From: Dyella_A sp051962475
GTDB lineage: Bacteria; Pseudomonadota; Gammaproteobacteria; Xanthomonadales; Rhodanobacteraceae
Length of the DNA stretch: 64,000 nucleotides
NCBI RefSeq assembly: GCF_051962475.1
Contig: NZ_JBQCCF010000047.1
Coordinates: forward strand, 44,784-108,783
Direction of reading: 5' to 3'
Part shown: piece after piece, positions 28,316-37,250 of the stretch
How the letters are laid out: every line of letters begins with the position of its first letter
Position numbering within the stretch: the first letter of the stretch is position 1
The notes under the pieces: generated by a model
Told to the model about the DNA's origin: nothing
The model's input: only the letters and a program-made list of their open reading frames with translations
The model's database searches: none
Program-made: the position numbers and the translations under genes

Positions 28316-30361
28316 TCAGCTGCCTGCGGGCAGGTACTTGCCGAACCACAACAGCGCGCGCTGCAGCACGTCGCGCTGGTGCGCCGGATCGACGAAGTGG
28401 TGGCCCTCGTTGGGATAGACCACCAGCGAGGTAGGCACGCCCTGGGCGCGCAGCGCGTGCCACATCTCGAACGACTGCGGTGCGGGGCATTCGGCGTCGC
28501 GGTCGCCGACCACGATCAGCATCGGTGTCTTCACCTGCTTGATGAAGTTGATCGCCGAGCTCTTGGCGTACACCGCCGGGTCGTCGTACACCGAAGCGCC
28601 GAAGAACGGGGTCATCCACTGGTCGATCAGGTTCTGGCCGTAGTAGCTCTGCCAGTTGGCGATGCCGGCGCCGGCCACCACGGCGCGGAAGCGCTGGGTC
28701 TGGGTGGGCGCGAACATGCTCATGAAGCCGCCGTAGCTCCAGCCGGTGAGGCCGAGGCGATGGTCGTCCACCGGCAGCTTCTTTTCGATGGTGTCAACAC
28801 CGGCGAGGATGTCGCGCAGGTCGCCGTGGCCGAAGTCCTTGCGGTTGGCCTGCACGTAATCCTCGCCCTGGCCGTAACTGCCGCGCGGGTTGGGCATGAA
28901 CACGAAATAGCCCAGCGGCGAGAACGGCACGCCGCCGAAGCCGACCGACGGCCAGCGCGGCAGCACGGCGCTGGCCGGTCCGCCGTGCACCATCACGATC
29001 ATCGGATAGGTGCGGGACTTGTCGTAATGCGCCGGATACAGCAGCCAGCCCTGCACGTGGCGGCCTTCGTTGTCCCATTCGACCGACTCGGCCTGGCCCC
29101 ACAAGGACTTCAGCGCCGCGTTGATGGCAGTGACCGCCGGCGGCGCAGTGGTGCTCAGCGCACCGGCATGCACTTCCGGCGCCTGCGCATAAGAGCTTTG
29201 CGCGAACGCAACCTTCGAGTGATCGGCCGACAGCGACAGCCCCATCGCCGCGCTGCCGTCGCCGAGGCTGGCGGCAGCGGTGAACAGCGGCGCCTGCGCG
29301 GTGGCGTGCGTCGCGCCGATCGCGTACGGCGCCACTTCGCTGCGGCCATTGCGGATCTGCGCCACCAGCAGGCGATCGGCGCCGGTCCAGCTGAACCACA
29401 CCGGGGTGACCTTGATGCCCGGGGTCAGCGCAGTGATTGCGCCGCCCGCCGACGGCACGGCGTAGAGATCGCCACCGGTGGCACCTTGGTCACTCATCAG
29501 GCCGCCGATGAAGACGATGCGCGCACCGTCCGGTGACCAGCGCGGCAGCGCCATCTGCAAGCCGTGCAGCGGGCCGGTGACGGTGCGCGTGTCCACCAGC
29601 GCGCGCGGCTTGGCGTCCGCGCGCGCGTCCTGCGCGTAGAGCTTGGCGATCCACCAGTTGTTGTCGCCCGGCGCCGGCGCGGCGACGTAGGCGAGCCGGC
29701 GGCTGTCGGGTGACCAGCTGAATTCGTACACGTAGCTTGCTGCCGGCGTGAGCAGCTGCACGGCGCCGCCCGCAGCCGGCACGGTGGCGATGCGCTGCAC
29801 TTCCAGCCCGTCCACCCCCACTTCGCCGGCGGCGGGTTTGGCCGCGGCCACTGCACTGGCAGCACGGGTGGCGCCCTCCACGTAGAGGAAGGCCAAGCGT
29901 GCGCCGTCGGCCGACCACGACAGGTCGTGCGCGTAGCCGTGCAGCGCGGCCAGCCGCGTCGGCGCTGCCTTGGCGGCCGTGTCCGCCAGCACAAGGTCCT
30001 TCTGGCCCGGCTTAGCGCCGACGCTGGGGCAATCGGTGAGGAAGGCGAGATGGCGTGAATCCGGCGCCCAGGCGATGTCGCTCTCGCTGCAGCGGTCAGG
30101 CTTGTCGCGGGTGTTGAGGCGGTGCGCGCCGCGCCCGTCGAACCCGGCCAGCATGATCGCCGGCTTGCTGGCGGAATCCACCACCCACGCCAGCTGTCGG
30201 CCGTCCGGCGAGAGCTGCACGGCGTGGATGTCGCGCACCTGGCCCAGCTCGGTGAGCAGGTGGTCGATGCGAGGGTCGACTGGCGCAGTGCCGGCCCATA
30301 CGGCCGGAGCGAGCGCACCGGCAAGCATCGCCAGCGGCAGGCGAAGGAAGGATCGAATCAT
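28316..30361 (-). CDS. S9-family prolyl oligopeptidase/dipeptidyl peptidase
   Basis: Exported serine peptidase of 681 residues. The signal peptide covers residues 1-23 (cut after VWA). An N-terminal beta-propeller follows with WD40-like repeats (LSPDGRQLAWVVD, WAPDSRHLAFLTD, WSPDSRRLAYVAA). The C-terminal alpha/beta-hydrolase domain has the nucleophile in GWSYGGFMS, an Asp in VGDRDAECP and a His in NEGHHF. It cleaves short peptides, probably in the periplasm. The ATG at 30361 is preferred over an in-frame GTG six bases upstream because GAGAGTG sits at the right distance. Confidence 0.92.
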   Translation of the reverse strand: MIRSFLRLPLAMLAGALAPAVWAGTAPVDPRIDHLLTELGQVRDIHAVQLSPDGRQLAWVVDSASKPAIMLAGFDGRGAHRLNTRDKPDRCSESDIAWAPDSRHLAFLTDCPSVGAKPGQKDLVLADTAAKAAPTRLAALHGYAHDLSWSADGARLAFLYVEGATRAASAVAAAKPAAGEVGVDGLEVQRIATVPAAGGAVQLLTPAASYVYEFSWSPDSRRLAYVAAPAPGDNNWWIAKLYAQDARADAKPRALVDTRTVTGPLHGLQMALPRWSPDGARIVFIGGLMSDQGATGGDLYAVPSAGGAITALTPGIKVTPVWFSWTGADRLLVAQIRNGRSEVAPYAIGATHATAQAPLFTAAASLGDGSAAMGLSLSADHSKVAFAQSSYAQAPEVHAGALSTTAPPAVTAINAALKSLWGQAESVEWDNEGRHVQGWLLYPAHYDKSRTYPMIVMVHGGPASAVLPRWPSVGFGGVPFSPLGYFVFMPNPRGSYGQGEDYVQANRKDFGHGDLRDILAGVDTIEKKLPVDDHRLGLTGWSYGGFMSMFAPTQTQRFRAVVAGAGIANWQSYYGQNLIDQWMTPFFGASVYDDPAVYAKSSAINFIKQVKTPMLIVVGDRDAECPAPQSFEMWHALRAQGVPTSLVVYPNEGHHFVDPAHQRDVLQRALLWFGKYLPAGS

Positions 30362-30442
30362 GGTCACTCTCGTGGGGACGGATCAGCCCACGACGCTAGC
30401 AGCGTGCGGGCCGGTGCTCCAAGTGCTGCGCGCGCGTGGGGA

Positions 30443-31351
30443 TCAGGGCGCTGATGCGGCTCTCTGGATACGCGCCTGCCTGACGGCGGCGAGCCGGGCA
30501 CGGATCGCCGGCAGCGCGGCCACGGCCGCCTGCTCACCCGCCAGGATCGCCTGCTGCTTCTGCGCGAAGTCGGTGGCACCGATGCCGGCGACCAGCGGCC
30601 GGATGACCACGTCGGCGCGCGCCAGCTCCTGCGCGCCGAGCGTCTGCCCCATGATGCTGATCGACTGGTTGACGATGTCGACCATGCCTTCGGGATTGCG
30701 CCCGTCGGCCTTGCTGGAGATGTCCACCGCGATCACCACGTCGGCGCCGAGCTGGCGCGCCGCGTCCACCGGCACAGGGCTGGTGACGCCGCCATCGACG
30801 TAGTGCTTGAGGCCGATCGCGGTGGGCTCGAACACGCCGGGAATGCTGCACGAAGCGCGCACCGCCTCGCCGGTGTTGCCGCGGGTGAACACCGTGCGCT
30901 GGCCGTTTTCCAGCTCGGTGGCGACGGCGGCGAACGGCTTCTTAAGCCGCTCGATGGGCGTGTGGTCCAGCTGAGTGTTGATGTAGTCCTGCAGCGCCTG
31001 GCCGCGCACCAGGCCGCCAGAGAACAGCCGCACGTCGCGCAGACTGGACTCGTCCAGCGCCAACGCCGCCTGCTGCAGCGCAAAGCCGTCCATGCCGCCG
31101 GCGTACAGCGCGCCCACCACGCTACCGGCGCTGGTGCCGGCGACCACGTCGATCCGGATGCCGTTGGCCTCTAGCATCTTGATAACGCCGATATGCGCGA
31201 AGCCCTTGGCCGCACCACCGCCCAATGCCAGGCCGACGCGCAGCGGCGGCAGCGGCGACGGGGTGGGCGCGGGCGGGCGGCGGACGGCCGGTGCACACGC
31301 TGCGAGCAGCAGCGTGGCGAGCAGCGGAGGCAGTAAACGGCGAAGGCTCAT
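30443..31351 (-). CDS. Patatin-like phospholipase, lipoprotein
   Basis: A 302-residue lipid acyl hydrolase with a Ser-Asp dyad. A lipoprotein signal (LLATLLLAACAP, lipobox LAAC) is followed by a Pro-rich spacer. The oxyanion loop is LGGGAAKGFAHIG, the nucleophile is in GTSAG, and the dyad Asp is in VDGGVTSPVP. Related to the RssA/NTE-like bacterial patatins, but membrane-anchored. Probable site: periplasm or outer membrane. It lies 81 bases upstream of the S9 peptidase in the same direction. Confidence 0.92.
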   Translation of the reverse strand: MSLRRLLPPLLATLLLAACAPAVRRPPAPTPSPLPPLRVGLALGGGAAKGFAHIGVIKMLEANGIRIDVVAGTSAGSVVGALYAGGMDGFALQQAALALDESSLRDVRLFSGGLVRGQALQDYINTQLDHTPIERLKKPFAAVATELENGQRTVFTRGNTGEAVRASCSIPGVFEPTAIGLKHYVDGGVTSPVPVDAARQLGADVVIAVDISSKADGRNPEGMVDIVNQSISIMGQTLGAQELARADVVIRPLVAGIGATDFAQKQQAILAGEQAAVAALPAIRARLAAVRQARIQRAASAP

Positions 31352-31453
31352 CGGAACGGCGGCATCGGCGGCAAAGCGGGCGAGTCTACGGCGGCGGTGG
31401 GGCGCCGCGCGGCCCGCTCCGTGGCCGCCTTCAGTCGCCGTTGGCTCGGCGAC

Positions 31454-32488
31454 TCACAGACGCGCGCCGTCCGCTTCCACGTGATAGTGCGTGGCTCGTT
31501 CCACCTCCTGGCGCGAGCCGAGGAACACCGGCACACGCTGGTGCAGTCCGCTGGGTGCGATCTCCATGATGCGCGCGCGCCCCGTGGTGGCCGCGCCGCC
31601 GGCCTGTTCCACGATGAAGGCCATCGGGTTGGCCTCGTACATCAGCCGCAGCTTGCCGCCCTTGCTCTTGATCTTGGCGTCCAGCGGATAGAAGAACACC
31701 CCTCCGCGGGTGATGATGCGATGCACGTCGGCGACCATCGAGGCGACCCAGCGCATGTTGAAATCCTTACCGCGCGGGCCTTCGGTGCCGGCCAGCAACT
31801 CGCCCACGTAGCGCTGCATCGGCGCTTCCCAGTGGCGCTGGTTGGACATGTTGATGGCGAACTCGGCGGTGGCCTCCGGGATGCGGATGCCGCGCCGGCT
31901 CAGCACGAAGCTGCCCACCTCGCGGTCCAGCGTGAACTCATGGGTGCCGTGGCCGAAGGTCAGCACCAGCACCGTGGCCGGGCCGTACACCACGTAGCCG
32001 GCCGCAAGCTGCGCGGTACCCGACTGCAGGAAGTGCTCCACCTTCGGCTCGGTCACGTGATCCGGGCAGCGCAGCACCGAGAAGATAGTGCCCACGGAGA
32101 TGTTCACGTCGATGTTCGAGCTGCCGTCCAACGGATCGAACAGAAGCAGGTGGTTGCCCTTGGGGTACATGTCGGGGATCGGCTGCGGGTCTTCCATCTC
32201 CTCCGACGCGCATGCCGCCAGGTGCCCGCCCCAGGCATTGGCTTCGAGCAGGATCTCGTTGGAGATCACGTCCAGCTTCTTCTGCGCCTCGCCCTGGATA
32301 TTAATGCTGGCCGCATCGCTGTCGCCCGCGGCCATACCCAGTACGCCGCCCAGTGCGCCTTTGTTGGTGGCCACGCTGATGCGCTTGCAGGCCCGTGCCA
32401 CCACCTCGATCAGCAGCGACAGCTCGGCGTTGATGTGGCCGGCACGGCGTTCCTCGATCAGGAACTGGATCAGCGAAACGGGCTTCAT
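31454..32488 (-). CDS. fbp: Fructose-1,6-bisphosphatase class 1
   Basis: Gluconeogenic phosphatase converting fructose 1,6-bisphosphate to fructose 6-phosphate. The 344 residues include the metal/phosphate motif DPLDGSSNIDVN, SEEMEDP upstream, and the sugar-phosphate binding segment GGKLRLMYEANPMAF near the C-terminus. The ATG at 32488 follows GGAGACC and gives the usual MKPVSLIQFLIEE start. Together with acs it equips the cell to grow on acetate-like carbon. Confidence 0.96.
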   Translation of the reverse strand: MKPVSLIQFLIEERRAGHINAELSLLIEVVARACKRISVATNKGALGGVLGMAAGDSDAASINIQGEAQKKLDVISNEILLEANAWGGHLAACASEEMEDPQPIPDMYPKGNHLLLFDPLDGSSNIDVNISVGTIFSVLRCPDHVTEPKVEHFLQSGTAQLAAGYVVYGPATVLVLTFGHGTHEFTLDREVGSFVLSRRGIRIPEATAEFAINMSNQRHWEAPMQRYVGELLAGTEGPRGKDFNMRWVASMVADVHRIITRGGVFFYPLDAKIKSKGGKLRLMYEANPMAFIVEQAGGAATTGRARIMEIAPSGLHQRVPVFLGSRQEVERATHYHVEADGARL

Positions 32489-32654
32489 GCGGTCTCCGGG
32501 ACGGAAAAGGATCGGCATTGTCTCGTGTGCGCAGAAGCTGCGCTAGCTAAACGGAATTGCGGGAAGGGACCCGGGGAGTGGAAGCCTGTCATGGCTATTT
32601 CTCACACCCGCCTGTGGCGCGCACACTGGCAGCCACCTCCCAACGGTCGTCGCC

Positions 32655-34019
32655 ATGTCCCCTGGTCGCTTCCGCTTAGTTGTCCTTGGTGTCGTTGCAT
32701 CGCTCACGACGGCGGCCCTTCGCGGGCAGGCGTACGACCCGGCCGCAGTACGTATGTTTCGCGCGCTCAGCGAGCAGCCCAGTCCCCTGGCCCGGTACCA
32801 GTACCTGCAAAAGCTCGACCCGCATCTGTCCACGGCCAATCAGCATTTGGCCGCCCAAATGAGCGCGTTCGCGCTGGCCGAGCTAGGTCTGTACAGCCAG
32901 GCAGTGCTCGCCTTTCCTTTGAAGATGCGCCCAGTCCCGGGGCTGTCGCTCCCCGACGCCCTGAACTGGCGTGGCGAAGATGCGATCGAAGTGATCGCCA
33001 AGGCGGCAGCGAACCGCCGTATCGTGATGATCAACGAAGTCCATCACAACGCCCAGACTCGGGTATTGACCTTGCAGTTGCTGCCGCGCCTGCGAGCACT
33101 CGGTTTCAACTACCTGGCGATCGAGGCTCTGGGGAACGATCCCGGGCTGACTGAGCGCGGGTACCCCCTGCGCGCGAGCGGAACGGAATACCTGCAGGAA
33201 CCGCTGTATGGCGAAATCGTTCGCGAGGCGCTGAGGCTGGGCTTCGTTCTTGTGCCCTACGACGATGAGGAGGCGGAAAGCGATGTGGGGGCCCGTGAAG
33301 CCGGGCAGGCGAGAAATCTTCTCCGGCGTGTCTTCACACGGGACCCCGATGCCCGGCTGGTGGTGGCGGCCGGTTATGCGCATGTCGACAAGGCTGTTGG
33401 TCGACTGGGACTGGCCAGGCCCATGGCAATGAACCTAGCGGAGCTGACTGGTCTGGACCCGCTTTCGATCGATCAGGCTCAGTTTCTCGATGTGGAGTGG
33501 GGCAAGAACGACGACTATCACCGACTCGCCGCCCGGTTTCCCTCCGAGGTCCCCGAGGTTCTGGTGGATGAGGCAAGCGGTCGCCCCTGGTCAGCGGCTC
33601 CGGAGCTGTATGACATCAGCGTGATTTCCCCGCCCTCCCTCTCCCTCAAAGCGTTCGGTGATGAGGAGATTTCCGCACCTTCGGTGGGTCGTTATCGGGA
33701 CCTGAGCAACGGCGTGCAGATGGCCCATCAGGCCTTCGTCGCTTTCAATGACATGAAGCGGCCCAAGTGGCTGGAGCTCGGTGGCCGCCGCCGCCCGTAT
33801 CCGGTCGACACTCGCTTGTGCCGGGGGCAGATTCCATGCGTGGTCGACGCCCACTACGTCGACGAGTCCGACCAAGCCACGCCCGCCGACATCTATGCAT
33901 TCTTCAAATCGAGCAGTAGCACGCGACTCTATCTCTACCCGGGGCGCTATCGCCTTCGCGCCTGGAACGATCAGGGGCGGAGACTTTCCGACGCCGTGAT
34001 CGAGATCCCGGACTCCTGA
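32655..34019 (+). CDS. Exported protein of unknown function, possible EreA/ChaN-type fold
   Basis: A 454-residue protein with a probable signal peptide (residues 1-24). The central part (about 110-270) has NEVHHNAQTR, FNYLAIEAL, a segment with GQARNL, and DARLVVAAGYAHVDK. This is the order Glu-His...Glu...Arg...His seen in the erythromycin esterase/ChaN/TraB-like superfamily, where these residues bind metal or haem. The C-terminal 130 residues (CRGQIPC, YLYPGRYRLRAW) are not recognised and look like a beta domain. Family placement is by pattern only. Confidence 0.7.
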   Translation: MSPGRFRLVVLGVVASLTTAALRGQAYDPAAVRMFRALSEQPSPLARYQYLQKLDPHLSTANQHLAAQMSAFALAELGLYSQAVLAFPLKMRPVPGLSLPDALNWRGEDAIEVIAKAAANRRIVMINEVHHNAQTRVLTLQLLPRLRALGFNYLAIEALGNDPGLTERGYPLRASGTEYLQEPLYGEIVREALRLGFVLVPYDDEEAESDVGAREAGQARNLLRRVFTRDPDARLVVAAGYAHVDKAVGRLGLARPMAMNLAELTGLDPLSIDQAQFLDVEWGKNDDYHRLAARFPSEVPEVLVDEASGRPWSAAPELYDISVISPPSLSLKAFGDEEISAPSVGRYRDLSNGVQMAHQAFVAFNDMKRPKWLELGGRRRPYPVDTRLCRGQIPCVVDAHYVDESDQATPADIYAFFKSSSSTRLYLYPGRYRLRAWNDQGRRLSDAVIEIPDS

Positions 34020-34116
34020 TCCCGGCAGCCTCCTTCCCGTTTACGGCCACCCTGCTGACATCACGTTGGCAGCAGCGCGGGGCGATGCTTGCACTCCACC
34101 CACGGAGGGCAGATCC

Positions 34117-34731
34117 ATGCGCGATACGGTTTATGTTCTGGTATTTGACGGCTTCGCCGACTGGCAAGCAGCACTGGCGCTGTGCGAAGTGCGGCGGCCG
34201 GGCGATTGGCAGGTGTGCACGCTTGGCTTCAGCCGGGCGCCGGTGGTGTCGATGGGCGGGCTGACGGTGCAGCCGGATGCCACCCTGGCCGAGCTGGCGA
34301 TGGATCGCGCGGTCATGCTGGTGGTCCCCGGTGGCCACCTGTGGCTGCGTGGTGAAGGTGCAGCGGCCGTGGAGCGCTTGCGTGAGGCGCACGCCGCCGG
34401 GGCGACGGTGGCGGGCATCGACAGTGGCGTGGTGCCGCTGGCGCGCGCCGGTCTGCTCGACGGCGTGCGCCACACCGGCAACTGGGCCGGTCAGCTGAGT
34501 GCCGTGCCGGATTACGCGGGCGAAGACCAGTACGACGCCGAGGTGCTGGCGGCGAACGACGCCGGGGTGATTACGGCCAGTCACCTGGGCAGCGTGGAGT
34601 TTGCGCGCGAGGTGATCCGCACGCTCGACCTCTACAGCCCCACCGATCGCGAGGACTGGTTTCGCCTGTTCAAGCACGCCCGACTGCCGGCATGGTGCGC
34701 TGGCGCGTCGCCGGTCGAGGTGGCCGCATGA
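34117..34731 (+). CDS. DJ-1/PfpI-family protein lacking the usual nucleophilic Cys
   Basis: A 204-residue class I glutamine-amidotransferase-like protein: MRDTVYVLVFDGFADWQ start and VVPGGHLWLR loop. The nucleophile elbow reads AGIDSGVVPLARAGLLDG, so Asp102-Ser103 occupies the position where PfpI/DJ-1 enzymes have a Cys (usually ICHG or similar). This makes glyoxalase/protease activity of the classical kind unlikely. First of three genes overlapping by 4 bases. Strong GGAGGG ribosome-binding site. Confidence 0.88.
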   Translation: MRDTVYVLVFDGFADWQAALALCEVRRPGDWQVCTLGFSRAPVVSMGGLTVQPDATLAELAMDRAVMLVVPGGHLWLRGEGAAAVERLREAHAAGATVAGIDSGVVPLARAGLLDGVRHTGNWAGQLSAVPDYAGEDQYDAEVLAANDAGVITASHLGSVEFAREVIRTLDLYSPTDREDWFRLFKHARLPAWCAGASPVEVAA

Positions 34732-34913
34732 GCCAGCACCTGGATCGCCTGCTGCGCGCCTATCGGCCGCTGTACCTGCGCGGCACCCTGGTCGAGGGCA
34801 CGGCCCGGCTCGAACGCCCGCCCGTTGCGGAGCAGCGACCCCGGCCGGCACGGCTGAGCCTGCTGGCCTGGGTGGCGCTGGTGCTGCCGCGACGCGGGCG
34901 GGGCAAGCCGTGA
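34728..34913 (+). CDS. Small basic protein, translationally coupled
   Basis: A 61-residue protein very rich in Arg and Leu (MSQHLDRLLRAYRPLYLRG..., ending PRRGRGKP). Its ATG overlaps the stop of the DJ-1-like gene (ATGA) and its own stop overlaps the next GTG start (GTGA). The two overlaps are good evidence that it is a real gene. A hydrophobic patch (LSLLAWVALVL) near the end may contact the membrane. No family recognised. Confidence 0.65.
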   Translation: MSQHLDRLLRAYRPLYLRGTLVEGTARLERPPVAEQRPRPARLSLLAWVALVLPRRGRGKP

Positions 34914-35698
34914 GCGCGTCCGCGACGGCACCGATCGGCGTGCTCGAACTGCGCCAGTACACGCTGCGCCCGAGCCAGCGCGATCGCTTGGTGGCGCTGT
35001 TCGAGCGCGCCTTCATCGAATCGCAGGAGGCGCTGGGTATCGCCCTGCCGGGCCAGTTTGTCGATGCCGCCGATGCCGATCGCTTCGTCTGGCTGCGCGG
35101 CTTTGCCGATATGGCGGCGCGTGCTCACGCCCTGGCTGCCTTCTACGATGGCCCGGTATGGCGCGCGCACCGGGACGAGGCCAACGCCACAATGATCGAT
35201 TCGGACGACGTGTTGCTGCTGCGCCCCTGGCAGCCGTTCGACCTGCGCGGCCTGGAGCGACCACCCGCGGGCCGGCCGCTACCCGCAGGCCCGGTGCGGG
35301 CGATGATCTGCCCGCTGCGCCCGGGCAGCGCCCGTACGGTGGCGCAGGCGTTCGACTCCCGGGTGCGCCCGCGATGGGAGGCGCATGGGGCGCAGTTGCT
35401 CGGCAGCTGGATCACCGAGCCGGCGCGCAACAACTTCCCGCGCCTGCCGGTGCGCGAGGAAGAGCCGGTGTTCGTCTGGTTCGCCGGCTTCGCGGACGAG
35501 GCCAGCCATGCGCGGTGGCGCCACGCGATCGAGGCCGATCCTGCCACCGCCGAGGCGTTGGCCCGCTGGCAGGCCAGCCTGGATGGCCCGCCACAGTGGC
35601 TGCACCTGGCCCCCACGGCGCGATCGTTGCTGCGTGGTGCCATCGAGGTTCGTTCCTCCGCGCCGGTCGGCTTCCCTGCCGCCGTCGATCCGCTCTGA
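34910..35698 (+). CDS. NIPSNAP-family protein
   Basis: A 262-residue protein with a tandem ferredoxin-like NIPSNAP arrangement. The first repeat starts VLELRQYTLRPSQRDRLVALF and contains FVWLRGFADMAAR; the second has FVWFAGFADEASH. The family is of uncertain biochemical function and is often found near quinone or aromatic-compound genes. The GTG start overlaps the preceding stop, so it belongs to the same transcript as the DJ-1-like gene. Confidence 0.85.
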   Translation: MSASATAPIGVLELRQYTLRPSQRDRLVALFERAFIESQEALGIALPGQFVDAADADRFVWLRGFADMAARAHALAAFYDGPVWRAHRDEANATMIDSDDVLLLRPWQPFDLRGLERPPAGRPLPAGPVRAMICPLRPGSARTVAQAFDSRVRPRWEAHGAQLLGSWITEPARNNFPRLPVREEEPVFVWFAGFADEASHARWRHAIEADPATAEALARWQASLDGPPQWLHLAPTARSLLRGAIEVRSSAPVGFPAAVDPL

Positions 35699-35736
35699 GG
35701 CATTCTCCACCCACCATCCACACGAGGAACCGCGCC

Positions 35737-36366
35737 GTGACCCCTGCACCCCGAGTCACCTTCTTCTATGCCCCGCACACCCGCGCCAGCGGCACGCTCG
35801 CTCTGTTCGAGGAGCTGGGCGTCGATTACGACCTGCACCTGCTCAGCCTCAAGGCCGGCACCCAGCGTGCGCCGGAGTATCTGGCCGTGAACCCGATGGG
35901 CAAGGTGCCGGCGATCGTGCACGACGGCGCGCTGGTCGCCGAGCAGCCGGCGGTCTTCATCTACCTGGCCGACCTGTACGCCGACAAGGGGCTCGCCCCG
36001 CCGATCGGTGACCCGTTGCGCGGCCCGTATCTGCGCTGGCTGGTGTTCTACGGCTCGTGCTTCGAGCCGGCCATCGTCGACCGCGCCATGAAGCGCGAGC
36101 CGGCGCCGCCCTCGACCTCACCCTACGGCAGCTGGGAGCAGGTGCTCGATACGCTGACCGCGCAGCTGGCGCGGGGGCCATATCTGTTCGGCGAGCGCTT
36201 CACCGCGGCCGACGTGCTGTGGGGCACGGCGCTGAACTGGACCACCCGATTCCAGCTGGTGCCGGAGCTGCCGGTGATCCGCGACTACATCGATCGCGTG
36301 CTGGCGCGTCCGGCCATGCAGCGCGCGCTGGCGAAGGACGCCGAATTCGCCGCCCAGGAGGGATAG
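35737..36366 (+). CDS. Glutathione S-transferase family protein
   Basis: A 209-residue cytoplasmic GST: thioredoxin-like N-terminal domain (VTFFYAPHTRASGTLALFEE, NPMGKVPAIV, and the E-Q-P-A glutathione-binding segment LVAEQPAVFIYLAD), then an all-helical C-terminal domain with the N-capping GERFTAADVLWG. The residue after the first strand is in APHTRAS, so the catalytic residue would be Ser/Thr rather than Tyr. Start: GTG after CGAGGAAC. 38 bases after the NIPSNAP gene, probably the same operon. Confidence 0.92.
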   Translation: MTPAPRVTFFYAPHTRASGTLALFEELGVDYDLHLLSLKAGTQRAPEYLAVNPMGKVPAIVHDGALVAEQPAVFIYLADLYADKGLAPPIGDPLRGPYLRWLVFYGSCFEPAIVDRAMKREPAPPSTSPYGSWEQVLDTLTAQLARGPYLFGERFTAADVLWGTALNWTTRFQLVPELPVIRDYIDRVLARPAMQRALAKDAEFAAQEG

Positions 36367-36483
36367 GCACATGGCGATCCGGCCTGCGGTTCGCCTCTGG
36401 CCGGATGGCCGTCCATACCGCTCGATACGCCCGCATGACCTGTGTCGCAGGCGCTGCGATGCGTCTGCCGGCATCATGCGCGG

Positions 36484-37188
36484 ATGCGCCGAGCCGACCG
36501 TCTGTTCCTCATCATCCACGCCCTGCGCGGGCGCCGCACCGCGTTGCAGGCGCGTTCGCTCGCGGCGACGCTGGGCGTCTCGCTGCGTACCGTCTACCGC
36601 GATGTGGCCGATCTGCAGCTCTCCGGCGTGCCGATCGAAGGCGAGGCCGGCGTGGGTTACGTGTTGCGCAAGGGCTCGGACATCCCGCCGCTGATGTTTA
36701 CCGCCGACGAGCTCGAATCACTGGTGGTGGGCACGCGCTTCGTACGCGCGTTTGCCGGTGACCGGCTGGCCGCCGGCGCGCAGGCGGCGTTGATGAAGAT
36801 CGAGGCGGTGCTGCCGCCGGACCTGCGTGAGCGCTCCGTGCGTACGCGCATCTACGCGCCGGTATGGCGCGATGCGCACCAGGCCGCCTTCGCCGCACGC
36901 ATCGACCAGCTGCATGCGGCGATCGAGGCGAAGCGCGTGTTGCGCCTCACCTACCGCGACGAGGCCGGCCGCGCCAGCGAGCGCGAGATCGAGCCGCTGT
37001 GCCTGGCGTTCTGGGGCGGCGCCTGGACGCTGGGTACCTGGTGCCGGCTGCGCGCGGACTTCCGCAATTTCCGGCCGGACCGCATCGACGCCATCAAGGA
37101 CACCGGCGAGTGCTTCACCGAGCGGCCCGCGAACAATCTCGACGCCTACCTCACAGCCATGCGCGCCTACTACGCCGGCATGGATTGA
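36484..37188 (+). CDS. YafY-type HTH/WYL-domain transcriptional regulator
   Basis: A 234-residue regulator with an N-terminal DeoR-like helix-turn-helix (about 1-55: MRRADRLFLIIHALRGRRTA, VSLRTVYRDVADLQLSGVPI) and a WYL effector-binding domain (about 135-210: RVLRLTYRDEAGRASEREIE, GGAWTLGTWCRLR). ATG at 36484 chosen because the HTH begins there. It may regulate the upstream GST/NIPSNAP group, by proximity only. Confidence 0.9.
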   Translation: MRRADRLFLIIHALRGRRTALQARSLAATLGVSLRTVYRDVADLQLSGVPIEGEAGVGYVLRKGSDIPPLMFTADELESLVVGTRFVRAFAGDRLAAGAQAALMKIEAVLPPDLRERSVRTRIYAPVWRDAHQAAFAARIDQLHAAIEAKRVLRLTYRDEAGRASEREIEPLCLAFWGGAWTLGTWCRLRADFRNFRPDRIDAIKDTGECFTERPANNLDAYLTAMRAYYAGMD

Positions 37189-37250
37189 GGCTGGCATTGC
37201 GCGCAATCTCTGCGAAGATCGAGGATTGATTTTGCGGAGGGGACGTGTCG

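Noticed and set aside
31470..31490. A CACGTG-containing site in fbp as a third parS
   Set aside because: Only the core and one arm match (CTTCCACGTGATAG); the palindrome is broken.
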